Shown in pieces: positions 17,138-25,566 of a DNA stretch of 64,000 bases (position 1 is its first letter; each line of letters starts with the position of its first letter). This DNA comes from Mycobacterium pinniadriaticum (GTDB taxonomy: Bacteria; Actinomycetota; Actinomycetes; Mycobacteriales; Mycobacteriaceae), in the NCBI RefSeq assembly GCF_026242045.1, contig NZ_JAPJDO010000018.1, positions 50,593 through 114,592 on the forward strand. The letters run 5' to 3'. A program made the translations under genes and the position numbers. The notes under the pieces are model-generated. The model did not search any database, was not told where the DNA came from, and saw nothing but the letters and a program-made list of their open reading frames with translations.

Positions 17138-17428
17138 ATGCCACAGCCGCAGCAGCTACCCGGCCCGAACGCCGACATCTGGGATTGGCAGATGCAAGGC
17201 CTTTGCCGAGGCGTCGATTCATCGATGTTCTTCCACCCCGACGGAGAGCGTGGCCGCGCCCGCGCCCAGCGCGAGATGCGCGCCAAGGAAATGTGCCGGA
17301 GTTGCCCGGTGATCGCTCAGTGCCGTTCGCATGCTTTGGCCGTCGGAGAGCCTTACGGCATCTGGGGTGGATTGAGCGAATCGGAGCGCGAATTGTTGCT
17401 CAAACGCGGTATTCGCCGCACCGCCTGA
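17138..17428 (+). CDS. whiB3: WhiB-family redox-sensing transcription factor WhiB3
   Basis: This 96-residue iron-sulfur regulator senses redox and gas signals and acts with the primary sigma factor to control lipid and redox genes. Four cluster-binding cysteines lie at residues 23, 53, 56 and 62 (CxxC at 53-56). They are followed by the WhiB turn GIWGG at 74-78 and a basic C-terminal KRGIRR DNA-binding tail. The ATG at 17138 starts MPQPQQLPGPNADIW, as in M. tuberculosis WhiB3; GGAGATAGGGG lies upstream. An upstream in-frame ATG at 17114 would add eight unlikely residues. A terminator follows directly. Confidence 0.95.
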   Translation: MPQPQQLPGPNADIWDWQMQGLCRGVDSSMFFHPDGERGRARAQREMRAKEMCRSCPVIAQCRSHALAVGEPYGIWGGLSESERELLLKRGIRRTA

Positions 17429-17445
17429 CTTTCAGCAAACTTCAA

Positions 17446-17480
17446 AGGAGGCTCACCCCACTTCGGGATGAGCCTCTTTT
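17446..17480 (+). terminator. Intrinsic terminator after whiB3
   Basis: GAGGCTCA at 17448-17455 pairs with TGAGCCTC at 17469-17476. CCC/GGG pairs extend the stem around an ACTTC loop, and TTTT follows at 17477-17480. It is a classic hairpin plus T-run placed 20 bases after the whiB3 stop. Confidence 0.88.
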
Positions 17481-17504
17481 GGTGGTCGGACGGTGCGCTG
17501 CACT

Positions 17505-18254
17505 TCACCGGGCACCGGCTGCCAGCCATTGTTCGAACGTCGTCGGGGCGAGACGGGCACCGTCGCCAGGCAGCAGGATATTGCCCGCCAACTCCACCCC
17601 CAGCGGACCTGCCCACGTCGGCACCAGCTTCACCGAGTGGCCGAGAACCTCATGGGTGCGTCGGGCCATGTCGACCAGGTCCTGGGTTTCGGGTCCAGCG
17701 ACATCGACATAGCGACGCGCGGGCGCACCCGCCGCGACCTCAGCCAGCACGTGCGCGATGTCGTCCGGCGCGATCGGTTGCACCAGCAGCGGAGCGATGA
17801 CCGCGACACCGTCGTGTTCGGTCCAGCTGGCCGCCATCGCCACGAAGTCGTGGAACTACGTAGCCGGGACGATCGTCCATGGCACCGGGCCAGCCTCGAC
17901 CAGCCGCCCCTGTTCCCGTTTGCCCTCGTAGTGGGGGGTGCCGCCGTCGGTTCGGTGAATACCGACGATCGACAGCAGGACGTGATGACGCACGCCGGCG
18001 CGTTGCTCGGCCTGCAGAAGGTTTGTCGTCGTTGTTGCGAAATACTCACGCGTCTCGTCGGGGCCCACGGGTGGGGCGCTGATGGCGTCGACCACCGCGT
18101 CAACCCCGTCAAGGGCCGCTTCCAGACCGTCGCCGGTGATCAGGTCGACGCCCAGCGAACGGCTGATGCGCACGACGTCGTGCCCGTCGCATTCGAGCCC
18201 CGTGGCAGTGCGGGCACCGATGTTTCCGGTCGCACCGGCCACTGCGATTCGCAT
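17505..18254 (-). pseudogene. NAD(P)-binding NmrA-like/SDR protein broken by an in-frame amber codon
   Basis: The reading frame starts at the ATG at 18254 after GGAGGG and opens with the Rossmann motif GATGNIG. It runs through residue 132 (PVPWTIVPAT) and meets TAG at 17858-17856. The same frame continues directly with FHDFVAMAASWTEHDG and runs to a normal stop at 17505. Homologous NmrA-like proteins that I recall read VRATQFHDFVAM here, so a single CAG to TAG change explains the break. Full length would be 249 codons. Upstream and downstream halves both look otherwise intact, so the lesion is recent, a sequencing error, or suppressed. It is probably an atypical short-chain oxidoreductase with no known substrate. 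Confidence 0.8.
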
Positions 18255-18315
18255 GGGAACCCTCCAGTGATCGTTGTGGTTGTCTGGTGCACCTAACGTC
18301 GGCATGGCGTTGTTC

Positions 18316-19953
18316 TCATCCGGGAATTACCGGGACGGTCAGCGTCGAGGAGTCCGGACCCCAGTGCACAAGGGCGCGGCCTCGGCTACTCGGCGGGTAG
18401 CGCGCGGGCAGATGGCCGAACAAGGGGTTGAACGGTTCGAGATAGCGGCCGGCGATGATCAGCCGGAGTTCGTCGCCCGTGCGAAACAGCGTCGACGAGG
18501 CACTGAGTGCGATGTCGGCGTCCACGATCTCACCGGGCCGCACCGGGTGCAGCGCGTCCAGCGAGTGCCGAAGTGCCAGTCGCAGCCGACCGTCGGCGAT
18601 CCGGTCGCGACCGTAGCCGTAGGAGCCCTCGAACGGCACGTACTGTCTGCCGCTCCATTTCTCCACGCCGACGAACAGATTTGCGTCGTCGGCGCCGCTC
18701 AGCGAGATGCGCAGCCGCAGCTCCATCGGGCCGGTCAGCTCGGTGTCGCGGTCGAAGCGGTGAGAGAACGCCACGGCCTGCCGGCGCAGCCGGAACGCCG
18801 CGGTGCCCGCGACCGGCGGCTGGGACGCACCGAGTGTGCCGTCGTCGCCCAGGTGCAGTGTCGTCCAGTGGGTGCGCGCCAGCGGCCATTCTCGTTCGTC
18901 GCGCACGGCGGCCACGGTATCGCGGCGTTCACGCACCTCCAGACGAATGCGCGGCGGCGCCGGTGCTGCGAGTTCACGCAAATGGCGGTCGAAGAACGCG
19001 GCCTGCGCACGCTGCGCCTCGTCGCTGTAGAAGACGGCCCATTTGCCGCCCCGGTGGGTGTAGGCACTGCGTTCGGCCGAACCCGCCCGCTCGACGAGTC
19101 GCCACGAGCCCTGACTGTGCAGATTGTGGTCGGAGAAGCTCGCGCAGGCCAGGATCGGCACCTCGATACCCGAGAGGTCGGGGGTGATGGATCGCCACCA
19201 CGCGTCGCGCAGCGGGTGCAACCGCCGTTGCGCCCCCAGATCCACCGACAGGCGGGCAGCGCGGCGGGTCATGGCCTGCCAGACCACCGAGAAGCCGCGC
19301 TCGGGGATGCCACCCGGTGTCATGAAGTCGCGGTAGGCGTCGGTGAACCCTTCCCATGGGCAGATCGCCGCGAGGTGGGGCGGCCGTAGTGCCGCCGCCT
19401 TGTACTGCGAGATCGCCAGATAGGACACCCCGAGCATCCCCACCCGGCCATTCGACCAGGGCTGCGTTCCGGCCCACTCGATCATGTCGTAGACATCGCG
19501 GGCCTCGTCGCCGGACAGCAGCGACCCCACGCCGTCGGAGGTGCCGGCGCCGCGCGCATCGGCGTTGATCACGACGTAGCCGCGCGCGACCCACGCCACG
19601 GGATCCGGTGCCTCCCAGCCGGTCTCGCTCGAAATCTGGTACGGCTCTGACTGATTCATGATCCGGAATTGGAAGCTCAACCGCCATCCCCGGCGGGTGC
19701 GGCGGGGCAGCTTGTCCTTGCCGTAGGGATGGATGGACAGGATCACCGGAAAAGGACCGTCGCCCGGTGGGCGGTAGACGTTGGCCCGCAACGTGACGCC
19801 GTCGCGCATGGGCACCGCCACATCGTGGTCCTTGATCAGGCCGGCCGGCGCCGGGACGACCGTCACCGGCGGATTCAGGAATGCCCGAATCCGGCACCGG
19901 GCATAGGCCGCCGCGCCGGGCCGACGTCGGGGCCGGTCGTATCGCGTCGTCAT
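18316..19953 (-). CDS. CocE/NonD family hydrolase (X-Pro dipeptidyl-peptidase fold)
   Basis: This 545-residue protein has an N-terminal alpha/beta-hydrolase domain with VPMRDGVTLRANVYRP and the nucleophile motif GVSYLA (serine 177). The acid/base region SFSDHNLHSQGS comes later, and a C-terminal jelly-roll domain has GRYLEPFNPLF. Members hydrolyse acylated substrates such as esters or peptides; the substrate here is unknown. I chose the ATG at 19953, one base after the DUF4349 stop, so the two genes are translated together; an open frame continues 11 codons upstream. It is the last gene of the run that begins at 25446, if that whole run is one transcript. Confidence 0.85.
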   Translation of the reverse strand: MTTRYDRPRRRPGAAAYARCRIRAFLNPPVTVVPAPAGLIKDHDVAVPMRDGVTLRANVYRPPGDGPFPVILSIHPYGKDKLPRRTRRGWRLSFQFRIMNQSEPYQISSETGWEAPDPVAWVARGYVVINADARGAGTSDGVGSLLSGDEARDVYDMIEWAGTQPWSNGRVGMLGVSYLAISQYKAAALRPPHLAAICPWEGFTDAYRDFMTPGGIPERGFSVVWQAMTRRAARLSVDLGAQRRLHPLRDAWWRSITPDLSGIEVPILACASFSDHNLHSQGSWRLVERAGSAERSAYTHRGGKWAVFYSDEAQRAQAAFFDRHLRELAAPAPPRIRLEVRERRDTVAAVRDEREWPLARTHWTTLHLGDDGTLGASQPPVAGTAAFRLRRQAVAFSHRFDRDTELTGPMELRLRISLSGADDANLFVGVEKWSGRQYVPFEGSYGYGRDRIADGRLRLALRHSLDALHPVRPGEIVDADIALSASSTLFRTGDELRLIIAGRYLEPFNPLFGHLPARYPPSSRGRALVHWGPDSSTLTVPVIPG

Positions 19954-19954
19954 C

Positions 19955-20893
19955 TCAGCTGGACGGGGTTTCGTCCTCGACCGCACGGTCCGGCGTCGGG
20001 TGCGAAGGCATCGGCTGCGGAGGCATCGGCTGCGGAGGCGTCGGCTTGGGCAGCCGCGCCGTCGTCAGCCGTACCACTCCATACACGATGCCACCGCCAA
20101 TGGCGAGCACAGCCAACCAGGGAAGCAGCAAGCCGAACAACAGCACCAGATTGCCGACCACGGAAACCAGGGCGTCCCAACCGCGTTCAATCTGGCCGAA
20201 GAAACCCCGATACTCGCTGGACGTCGGACCGCCGATGGCCTCGGCGACGAAGGTGACGTTGACGGTGCTGTAGTCGATGCGGTCACCAAGGGCATCTCGT
20301 TGCGCCCGCAGGCTGTCCAATTCCGCCTGGCGTTCCGAGAGCGCGCCCTCGGCCTTGATCAGTGCGTCGGGATCCTTGGCGTCACGCATGATGCCCAGCA
20401 GCCGGTCCACCGAGGTCTGCAGCGCCTTGATCCGGGCGTCGAGGTCGACGCGCTGCGCGGTGACGTCGTCGGACGTGATCTCGACGTGCTCAACGGTGCC
20501 CAACGCCTTCAATTCGCCCAGCACATGATCGAGCTTCGCGGCAGGAACCCGCAGAACCACCGACGAGCGGGCCCGGCCCGTGCCTGATCCGGCGTCTTCC
20601 GATCGGCCGTCCACCCGGCCGTCGGCATTCGCGACCAGCACAGCCGCCTTGTCGGCGGCCTCGGTAGGGTTGGCCACCAAGATGGACATCGATGCCGTCT
20701 TGACCACATCGCGCTTGACCAGCGGCGGCGGGCCCGGCGCGTCCTGGGGCACCGGGGAGCCGGCGGCCTCACCCGCGGTGACCGGCGCGGCCGGTGGCCG
20801 CTCGGGGGATCCCCCGCAGCTCGTCAACATGGCGGCACCCAAGACAAGCAGCACTGCCAGACGAGCAGCCAAGGTCCGCGGCATGTGGCTCAT
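19955..20893 (-). CDS. DUF4349 domain lipoprotein
   Basis: This 312-residue envelope lipoprotein starts with a signal peptide that ends in LTSC, with the lipidated cysteine at residue 26. A DUF4349 domain follows (VKRDVVKTASMSILVAN; the VDLDARIKALQ coiled coil at about residues 150-205 with ALSERQAELDSLRAQR). A C-terminal membrane helix lies near residues 250-285, then a proline-rich tail with repeated QPMPP. The function is unknown; such proteins often sit with cell-wall genes. The ATG at 20893 has GGAGG upstream and lies 5 bases past the previous gene's stop. A second ATG at 20884 is possible. Confidence 0.85.
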   Translation of the reverse strand: MSHMPRTLAARLAVLLVLGAAMLTSCGGSPERPPAAPVTAGEAAGSPVPQDAPGPPPLVKRDVVKTASMSILVANPTEAADKAAVLVANADGRVDGRSEDAGSGTGRARSSVVLRVPAAKLDHVLGELKALGTVEHVEITSDDVTAQRVDLDARIKALQTSVDRLLGIMRDAKDPDALIKAEGALSERQAELDSLRAQRDALGDRIDYSTVNVTFVAEAIGGPTSSEYRGFFGQIERGWDALVSVVGNLVLLFGLLLPWLAVLAIGGGIVYGVVRLTTARLPKPTPPQPMPPQPMPSHPTPDRAVEDETPSS

Positions 20894-20898
20894 CGGGA

Positions 20899-21570
20899 TT
20901 ACGCCGCCTCCGAACGCATCGACCCGAGGAAATAGGTTTCGCGCCCGATCGGGTATCCGCCGCCATCGGTGGCGATGTGCACATGGTCGAAGTGGTTGGC
21001 CGTTTCGTTGCCGTAGTCCGCGGTCCAGCTCGGCGCACCGATGCCCGGATAGAAACCCTGCCGCCAGATCACATGCAGCACACCCCACCGCTCGGCGTTC
21101 GCCAGGGCGAACCCGGCGATCTGGTTGCCCAGCTCGATCCCCTCCGGCGAGTGATAGTTCGGGATCATCACGTCGATCGCAAGTCCGTTCGGATGCCATG
21201 GCAACGGGTCTTGCCGGTATCCGCCGATCGTCTTGATCTCGAGAAACATCACGCTGATGGCACGGGCCACCCAGATGGTGTGAACCTGCAAGCCCGCTTC
21301 CGGCGCGATCCCGCGAGGCAGGGCGAGCTGGAAGTCCGCTGCCGAGACCGGTCCGCTGGCGGCCAGCAATTCGGCTTCCGTGGGTTGACCGACGCGAGCG
21401 GCCGCGGGTACCGACGACGTCCGCGCTGCCTGCGAAACAGTGGGCGCCGCAGCACAACACCGAGTTTCGGTGCTCTGGGCGTAGAACATGGCCGAAGCGA
21501 CGGCCACCGAAGCCGCCACCGCCAGCCAGCGACCGCGTGCGCCGGCAAACACTTTGACCACGTGCAGCAC
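20899..21570 (-). CDS. Secreted M15-like zinc peptidase-fold protein
   Basis: This 223-residue protein has an N-terminal membrane anchor or signal (about residues 13-31, WLAVAASVAVASAMFYA). It then has a domain with HPNGLAIDVMIPN and, about 60 residues later, HFDHVHI. The H-x6-D and H-x2-H arrangement is that of the zinc ligands in M15/VanY-type peptidoglycan peptidases and related actinobacterial domains. It probably acts outside the membrane on cell-wall material. The start is uncertain: GTG at 21570 keeps the signal intact, and GTG at 21561 is also possible. It is followed closely by the DUF4349 lipoprotein gene. Confidence 0.7.
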   Translation of the reverse strand: MLHVVKVFAGARGRWLAVAASVAVASAMFYAQSTETRCCAAAPTVSQAARTSSVPAAARVGQPTEAELLAASGPVSAADFQLALPRGIAPEAGLQVHTIWVARAISVMFLEIKTIGGYRQDPLPWHPNGLAIDVMIPNYHSPEGIELGNQIAGFALANAERWGVLHVIWRQGFYPGIGAPSWTADYGNETANHFDHVHIATDGGGYPIGRETYFLGSMRSEAA

Positions 21571-21599
21571 TCTACTGCGGTCACCGGCCCCGCCGGTGG

Positions 21600-22370
21600 C
21601 TATTGACGCATGTGGGATGCCCCGCCGATATACCAGGTCTGTCCGTTGATCCACTCCGCCTCATCGGACAGCAGGAAAGCTGCCACCGCGGCCAAGTCGG
21701 CGGGCCTCCCCAGCCGGGTCACCTTCGCCGCCATCAGGAACATCTGTTGCATCTGCTGGTCGTTCTGCCGTTCCTGGGTCTCCCCCATGACCAGCCCGGG
21801 CATGAGCGCATTGCACCGAATTCCCTTCGCCCCGTAATTGTTGGCGACGTGGCGGGTGATCTGATTGACCCCCGCCTTGGCGGCGTTGTACGCGACGTGC
21901 ATGGGATCGGTGCCCAGCGAACCGCCCGATGAAGTGTTCACTATCGCTCCGCAGCCCTCCTCGAGCAGGTGGGGCAGCACCGCGCGGATGGTTCGGACGT
22001 AGCCCAGCAGATTGACGTCGAGGGTGCGCCCCCACACGTCGAACGGGGTGTCCAGGATCGTGGTGTCCCGGCCCAGATTGTCCTCGGACAGGTCGGCGCC
22101 GACATTGTCCAGGCCGTGGACCGCGCCGAACTCGGCGATGGCGGTGTTGACGAGGTGGCGGACCGAGTCGTCGTCGGCGAGGTCGAATTCCACCGCAACG
22201 GCGGCACCACCGGATTCGGTGATCTGCTCGACGGTGACTCTGGCCCCGGCGACGTTGATGTCGCCGACGGCCACCGAGGCGCCCTCGTCGGCAAGGCGTT
22301 TGGCGGTTCCAGCGCCGATTCCGGTGGCTCCCCCGGCGACGATGAAAGTCTTGCCCCGCAGGCCTTGCAT
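21600..22370 (-). CDS. Short-chain dehydrogenase/reductase
   Basis: This is a 256-residue classical SDR. The cofactor motif GGATGIGAG is at residues 13-21, the catalytic serine at about 147-148 (NTSSGG) and YNAAK at 161-165 with the Tyr/Lys pair. The usual NNAG structural motif is replaced by DNVG at residues 88-91, which is uncommon. The C-terminal GQTWYIGGA is typical. The start ATG shares its A with the TAA of the upstream gene (TAATG), so translation is coupled. It is the fourth gene of the LysR-linked operon; the substrate is presumably an alcohol or ketone intermediate of the same pathway. Confidence 0.87.
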   Translation of the reverse strand: MQGLRGKTFIVAGGATGIGAGTAKRLADEGASVAVGDINVAGARVTVEQITESGGAAVAVEFDLADDDSVRHLVNTAIAEFGAVHGLDNVGADLSEDNLGRDTTILDTPFDVWGRTLDVNLLGYVRTIRAVLPHLLEEGCGAIVNTSSGGSLGTDPMHVAYNAAKAGVNQITRHVANNYGAKGIRCNALMPGLVMGETQERQNDQQMQQMFLMAAKVTRLGRPADLAAVAAFLLSDEAEWINGQTWYIGGASHMRQ

Positions 22371-23431
22371 TAGATTTCGATCTTCTCGATCGGGTTCGAG
22401 CGCTCGAGCATGCCGTACGTTTCCTCGCCGTCCCAGCGGTAGCGCACCCCCGCCTGTTGCAGCGCAGGAAAGTTCGGGTTCTCCTTCTTCATCTCCCGCA
22501 CCGAGAAGGTGTTGTCGTTGTGGTGGATGTCGTGCGTGGAGAACACGGTCTCTCCCTCGATGCGCACAGTGCCGTCGGCGGTCTCGAGCACCACTGACAC
22601 GTCTTCGCCGAGATCCTGCAGTTTGGTCAGCCACGGCGCCTGCACGGCGCGGGCCGGGATCAGGTGCCCATCGCCGGTGAACAGATAGCCTTCGTTGAAG
22701 GTCGGCTGCCCGTCGGGCCGCGGCGGGTAGGCGATGTAGCCGAACGCCTTGCCGCTGGGAAACAGCGCCGATTGCCAAGAGTGACCCCAGAATTCGGCGA
22801 GCTTACGAACTCCCTGCCGCCGGATTCGCAGCCCGCTGCCGGTGAAGTCGTGTGTCTGCCCGGCGACGGTCACCGCCCCGCGGGCCCGGAAGAGCTGCTC
22901 GTAGCGGGGGCCACCCATCAGGCCGCCTTCCACGGATCTCTTGATCTGCTCGGCAGCGTCGCGCTGCAATGCGCCCTGAATCCACGGCGGCACCGCCATT
23001 GTCGCCTCGACATTGAAGCTCACCTCGACCAGCGGTCCGCCGGTTCGACCGGCGGCCAGATCGGCCGACGAGGTTTGCACCGCCTTGCCGTCGTAGGTCA
23101 TCGTCCAGGTGGCGAACGGTTCCACGCAGCGGAACGCCAACCCGCCCGCACCTAGCACGGCGGGCTTGCCATCGGGGCCCGTCGGGGACAGCGAAGGTCC
23201 GGTGTCACGCAGCCGGTACACCCGCCCGTCGGGGAAGGCGATGTTGATCTGCAGTTCGTGGTTGTCCCAGTTCGCGGCTACCGCCTCGATTCCGATGCGG
23301 GGCAGCCCGATTCGCCCCTGGTCGTCGACGGTCCAGAAACTGACCGAGTCGCGCATCTCGGGGTTGTCCGGGCGCTCGGCGAAGACGTACTCCCGTGACG
23401 GGTCGATCCCACCGGTCAGGTCGATCGGCAT
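22370..23431 (-). CDS. Conserved hypothetical protein, possibly AttH/CrtC-like lipocalin fold
   Basis: This 353-residue protein has many beta-strand-forming stretches and conserved aromatic/histidine patches such as VSFWTVDDQGRIGLPRIGIEA, WDNHELQINIAFPDGRVY and EFWGHSWQSALF. It has no signal peptide or membrane helix. The pattern suggests a double lipocalin-like fold of the AttH/CrtC type, some of whose members hydrate or isomerise lipophilic terpenoids, but I cannot confirm this by reading. It is the third gene in a tightly packed set, 8 bases after the sulfotransferase stop and coupled to the SDR. Context suggests it works on the same hydrophobic substrate. Confidence 0.7.
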   Translation of the reverse strand: MPIDLTGGIDPSREYVFAERPDNPEMRDSVSFWTVDDQGRIGLPRIGIEAVAANWDNHELQINIAFPDGRVYRLRDTGPSLSPTGPDGKPAVLGAGGLAFRCVEPFATWTMTYDGKAVQTSSADLAAGRTGGPLVEVSFNVEATMAVPPWIQGALQRDAAEQIKRSVEGGLMGGPRYEQLFRARGAVTVAGQTHDFTGSGLRIRRQGVRKLAEFWGHSWQSALFPSGKAFGYIAYPPRPDGQPTFNEGYLFTGDGHLIPARAVQAPWLTKLQDLGEDVSVVLETADGTVRIEGETVFSTHDIHHNDNTFSVREMKKENPNFPALQQAGVRYRWDGEETYGMLERSNPIEKIEI

Positions 23432-23439
23432 GACAACTC

Positions 23440-24567
23440 CTAGTGGTTCGTCCAGCGGTCGGCGTGTTCGACATAGCGCGCGAAGCGGGGCCGGACTTGC
23501 TCGAAATCGATGCCGAACGCTATCGGGTCGGCGTGTGAGCTGGGTTCGCGCTCGGCGGCCGCATGCTCCCACCAGCTGTTCATGCGCTGGGTGAATTCGT
23601 CGGTCACCGGGGCACCGAGCCAGTTGTACAAGCCGGTGACCTCGCCGATAGGGTCCTCTTGCATGGCCCGAAAGTCGATGTCGTAAAACCGGTCTTCGGC
23701 GCCGCCCGCCCGGAATTCCAGAGCACGATCCATGCCCAGCGACCAATGCTCGACGTTGAGCCGGCCGATGTAGGGCCGGTCGATGTCGTCGGTGAATGTC
23801 CCGATGATGTCGGCGTACAGGTCGGCCACCGACAGGATGACATCGGTCGGGTCACGATGCGTCATCACGTATTTGGCGTCGGGAAAAGCCGCGTCGACGG
23901 CGTCGAGCCACAGCACATGCGACGGGCATTTGAGACGCCACGCCCGGGTGGGTTCACCCCATTGAAGCAGCTTCATGACCCGCCGCTGATAGGCCATCGT
24001 CGTGGTCAGGTCAGCCTTGTCGACCAGCCACGACGCATAAGTCGGGACCTGGGCGAAGGATTGGAACAGGTGCGACTTGAAATCCAGTGCCATCAGTTCA
24101 TGGCATTCCATCGGTCCGTGGGTGTCGGCGGGCACGTGGTAGCGGGTGCCGATCATTTCGCCCTTGTCCGGCGGGACGCGAGGATCAGCACCGACCACGG
24201 TCGACGGTGGCGGGCACGGTTGCGATGACTCCCAGCGCCGCAGATAGCGGACGTCCGGGTCTTGGGCCAGCAGCATGGACAAGGCGGTAGATCCGGTGCG
24301 GGGCAAGCCCAACCCGATCAGCGGGGCGGCGATGGACTCGTCGTCGATCTCCGGATGGCGGCGGTACCAGTCCTCCACCTGCAGGCGCTGCGCCAGATAG
24401 CCGGTGATACGACCGTAGATGAAAGCCTCGCCCTTGGCGTTCAGCCTCGCTTCGTCGCCGAACGAGGCCAGCAGGATGGCCAAGCCTTCTTCGAATGAGT
24501 CGGCACCGAAGTCGGTCAATCCCGTCTGTTGGACGGCTTTGTCCTTGAGCTCAGCGGCGTTGACCAT
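23440..24567 (-). CDS. Sulfotransferase family protein
   Basis: This 375-residue protein has the PAPS-binding loop GLGLPRTGSTALSMLLA (RTGST at residues 90-94). The 3'-phosphate site VMTHRDPTDVILSVADLY comes later. This is the arrangement of mycobacterial Stf-type sulfotransferases that sulfate lipids or sterols. Some members of this fold act in catabolic clusters without known sulfation, so the reaction is uncertain. The start ATG at 24567 lies 3 bases from the upstream SDR stop. Combining a sulfotransferase with two SDRs in one operon suggests modification of a hydroxylated lipophilic compound. Confidence 0.88.
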   Translation of the reverse strand: MVNAAELKDKAVQQTGLTDFGADSFEEGLAILLASFGDEARLNAKGEAFIYGRITGYLAQRLQVEDWYRRHPEIDDESIAAPLIGLGLPRTGSTALSMLLAQDPDVRYLRRWESSQPCPPPSTVVGADPRVPPDKGEMIGTRYHVPADTHGPMECHELMALDFKSHLFQSFAQVPTYASWLVDKADLTTTMAYQRRVMKLLQWGEPTRAWRLKCPSHVLWLDAVDAAFPDAKYVMTHRDPTDVILSVADLYADIIGTFTDDIDRPYIGRLNVEHWSLGMDRALEFRAGGAEDRFYDIDFRAMQEDPIGEVTGLYNWLGAPVTDEFTQRMNSWWEHAAAEREPSSHADPIAFGIDFEQVRPRFARYVEHADRWTNH

Positions 24568-24570
24568 CGC

Positions 24571-25446
24571 TCAGCCCATCCACTGCCCGCCGGCGACATC
24601 GATGGTCTGCCCGCATAGGTAGTCGGCCGCCTCAGAGGCCAGAAACGCCACCATGTTGGCCGCTTCTTCGGGGAGCGAGGCCCGGCCGAGTTGGACCTGG
24701 GTGGTGATCGCTTCCAGAATTGCTCCGCGGCCGGCGAAGTGCGCCGGGGTCTGCGGGTTGGTCAGGTACTCGACCATCTCCGGTTTGATCATGATGCCCG
24801 GGGCCACGCCGAGGACGTTGACCCCTCGCAGCGCGACCTCGTGGGCCAGGTTGCGGGTGAATCCGATGACGCCGGCCTTGCAGGCGTTGTAGACGACCAG
24901 CCCGCGCTGCTGGATGCGCCCGCCCACCGAACCGATATTGATGATCTTGCCGGAGCCCTGCGGCAGCAAGAATTCCAAGGCGGCGTGGGCGCCGTACATC
25001 ATCATCGTCAGGCTGCCGAGCACGGTGTGGTCGATGTCCTGTTTCGTCATGTTCTCGAACGGGCCGCCGACCACCATGACGGGGTTGTTGACCATGATGT
25101 CCAGGCCACCCAGTTCGCCGTGTGCGATGCGGACCGCGTCATGGACCTGATCCCAATCGGACATGTCGGCCTTGACCGGGAAGGCGTTCACACCCCAGCG
25201 CTGCTCGATCTCCCCGGCTCGGCGTTCGACCTTCTCGAAGGTGCGCCCGATCAGGGCCACGTCGGCACCGAGTCCGGCCAGCCGGTTGGCGATGGCCTGT
25301 CCAAGCCCGTCCCCGCCCGCGCCGGTCACAAAGGCCTTCTTGCCCGACAGGTCCATCAGCTCGGTGACGCGTTTGTCGATGATGTGGCGCGGCAGACTGT
25401 CGAGATTCAATGCGGCGATGGCCGCAGCGTCATCCTGAACCGTCAT
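24571..25446 (-). CDS. Short-chain dehydrogenase/reductase, first gene of LysR-linked operon
   Basis: This 291-residue SDR has a 30-residue N-terminal extension before the cofactor motif TGAGGDGLGQA (residues 41-51). The catalytic serine is at 173 (NIGSVGG) and Tyr186/Lys190 in YNACK. The usual NNAG motif reads NNPV at residues 120-123. It probably oxidises or reduces a hydroxyl/keto group using NAD(P). It heads the minus-strand series and is divergent from the LysR gene 120 bases away, so it is the likely target of that regulator. Confidence 0.87.
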   Translation of the reverse strand: MTVQDDAAAIAALNLDSLPRHIIDKRVTELMDLSGKKAFVTGAGGDGLGQAIANRLAGLGADVALIGRTFEKVERRAGEIEQRWGVNAFPVKADMSDWDQVHDAVRIAHGELGGLDIMVNNPVMVVGGPFENMTKQDIDHTVLGSLTMMMYGAHAALEFLLPQGSGKIINIGSVGGRIQQRGLVVYNACKAGVIGFTRNLAHEVALRGVNVLGVAPGIMIKPEMVEYLTNPQTPAHFAGRGAILEAITTQVQLGRASLPEEAANMVAFLASEAADYLCGQTIDVAGGQWMG

Positions 25447-25566
25447 TGACTGTCCTCTCGCCGTCCTCCGCCTGCCGACGATATGAGCCGTAGCGGTCGC
25501 GCGGGTAATACCGATTACGGGGTTCAGTCATGCCGATTCTCGATGGCTGGTATACCTCTGAGCACG

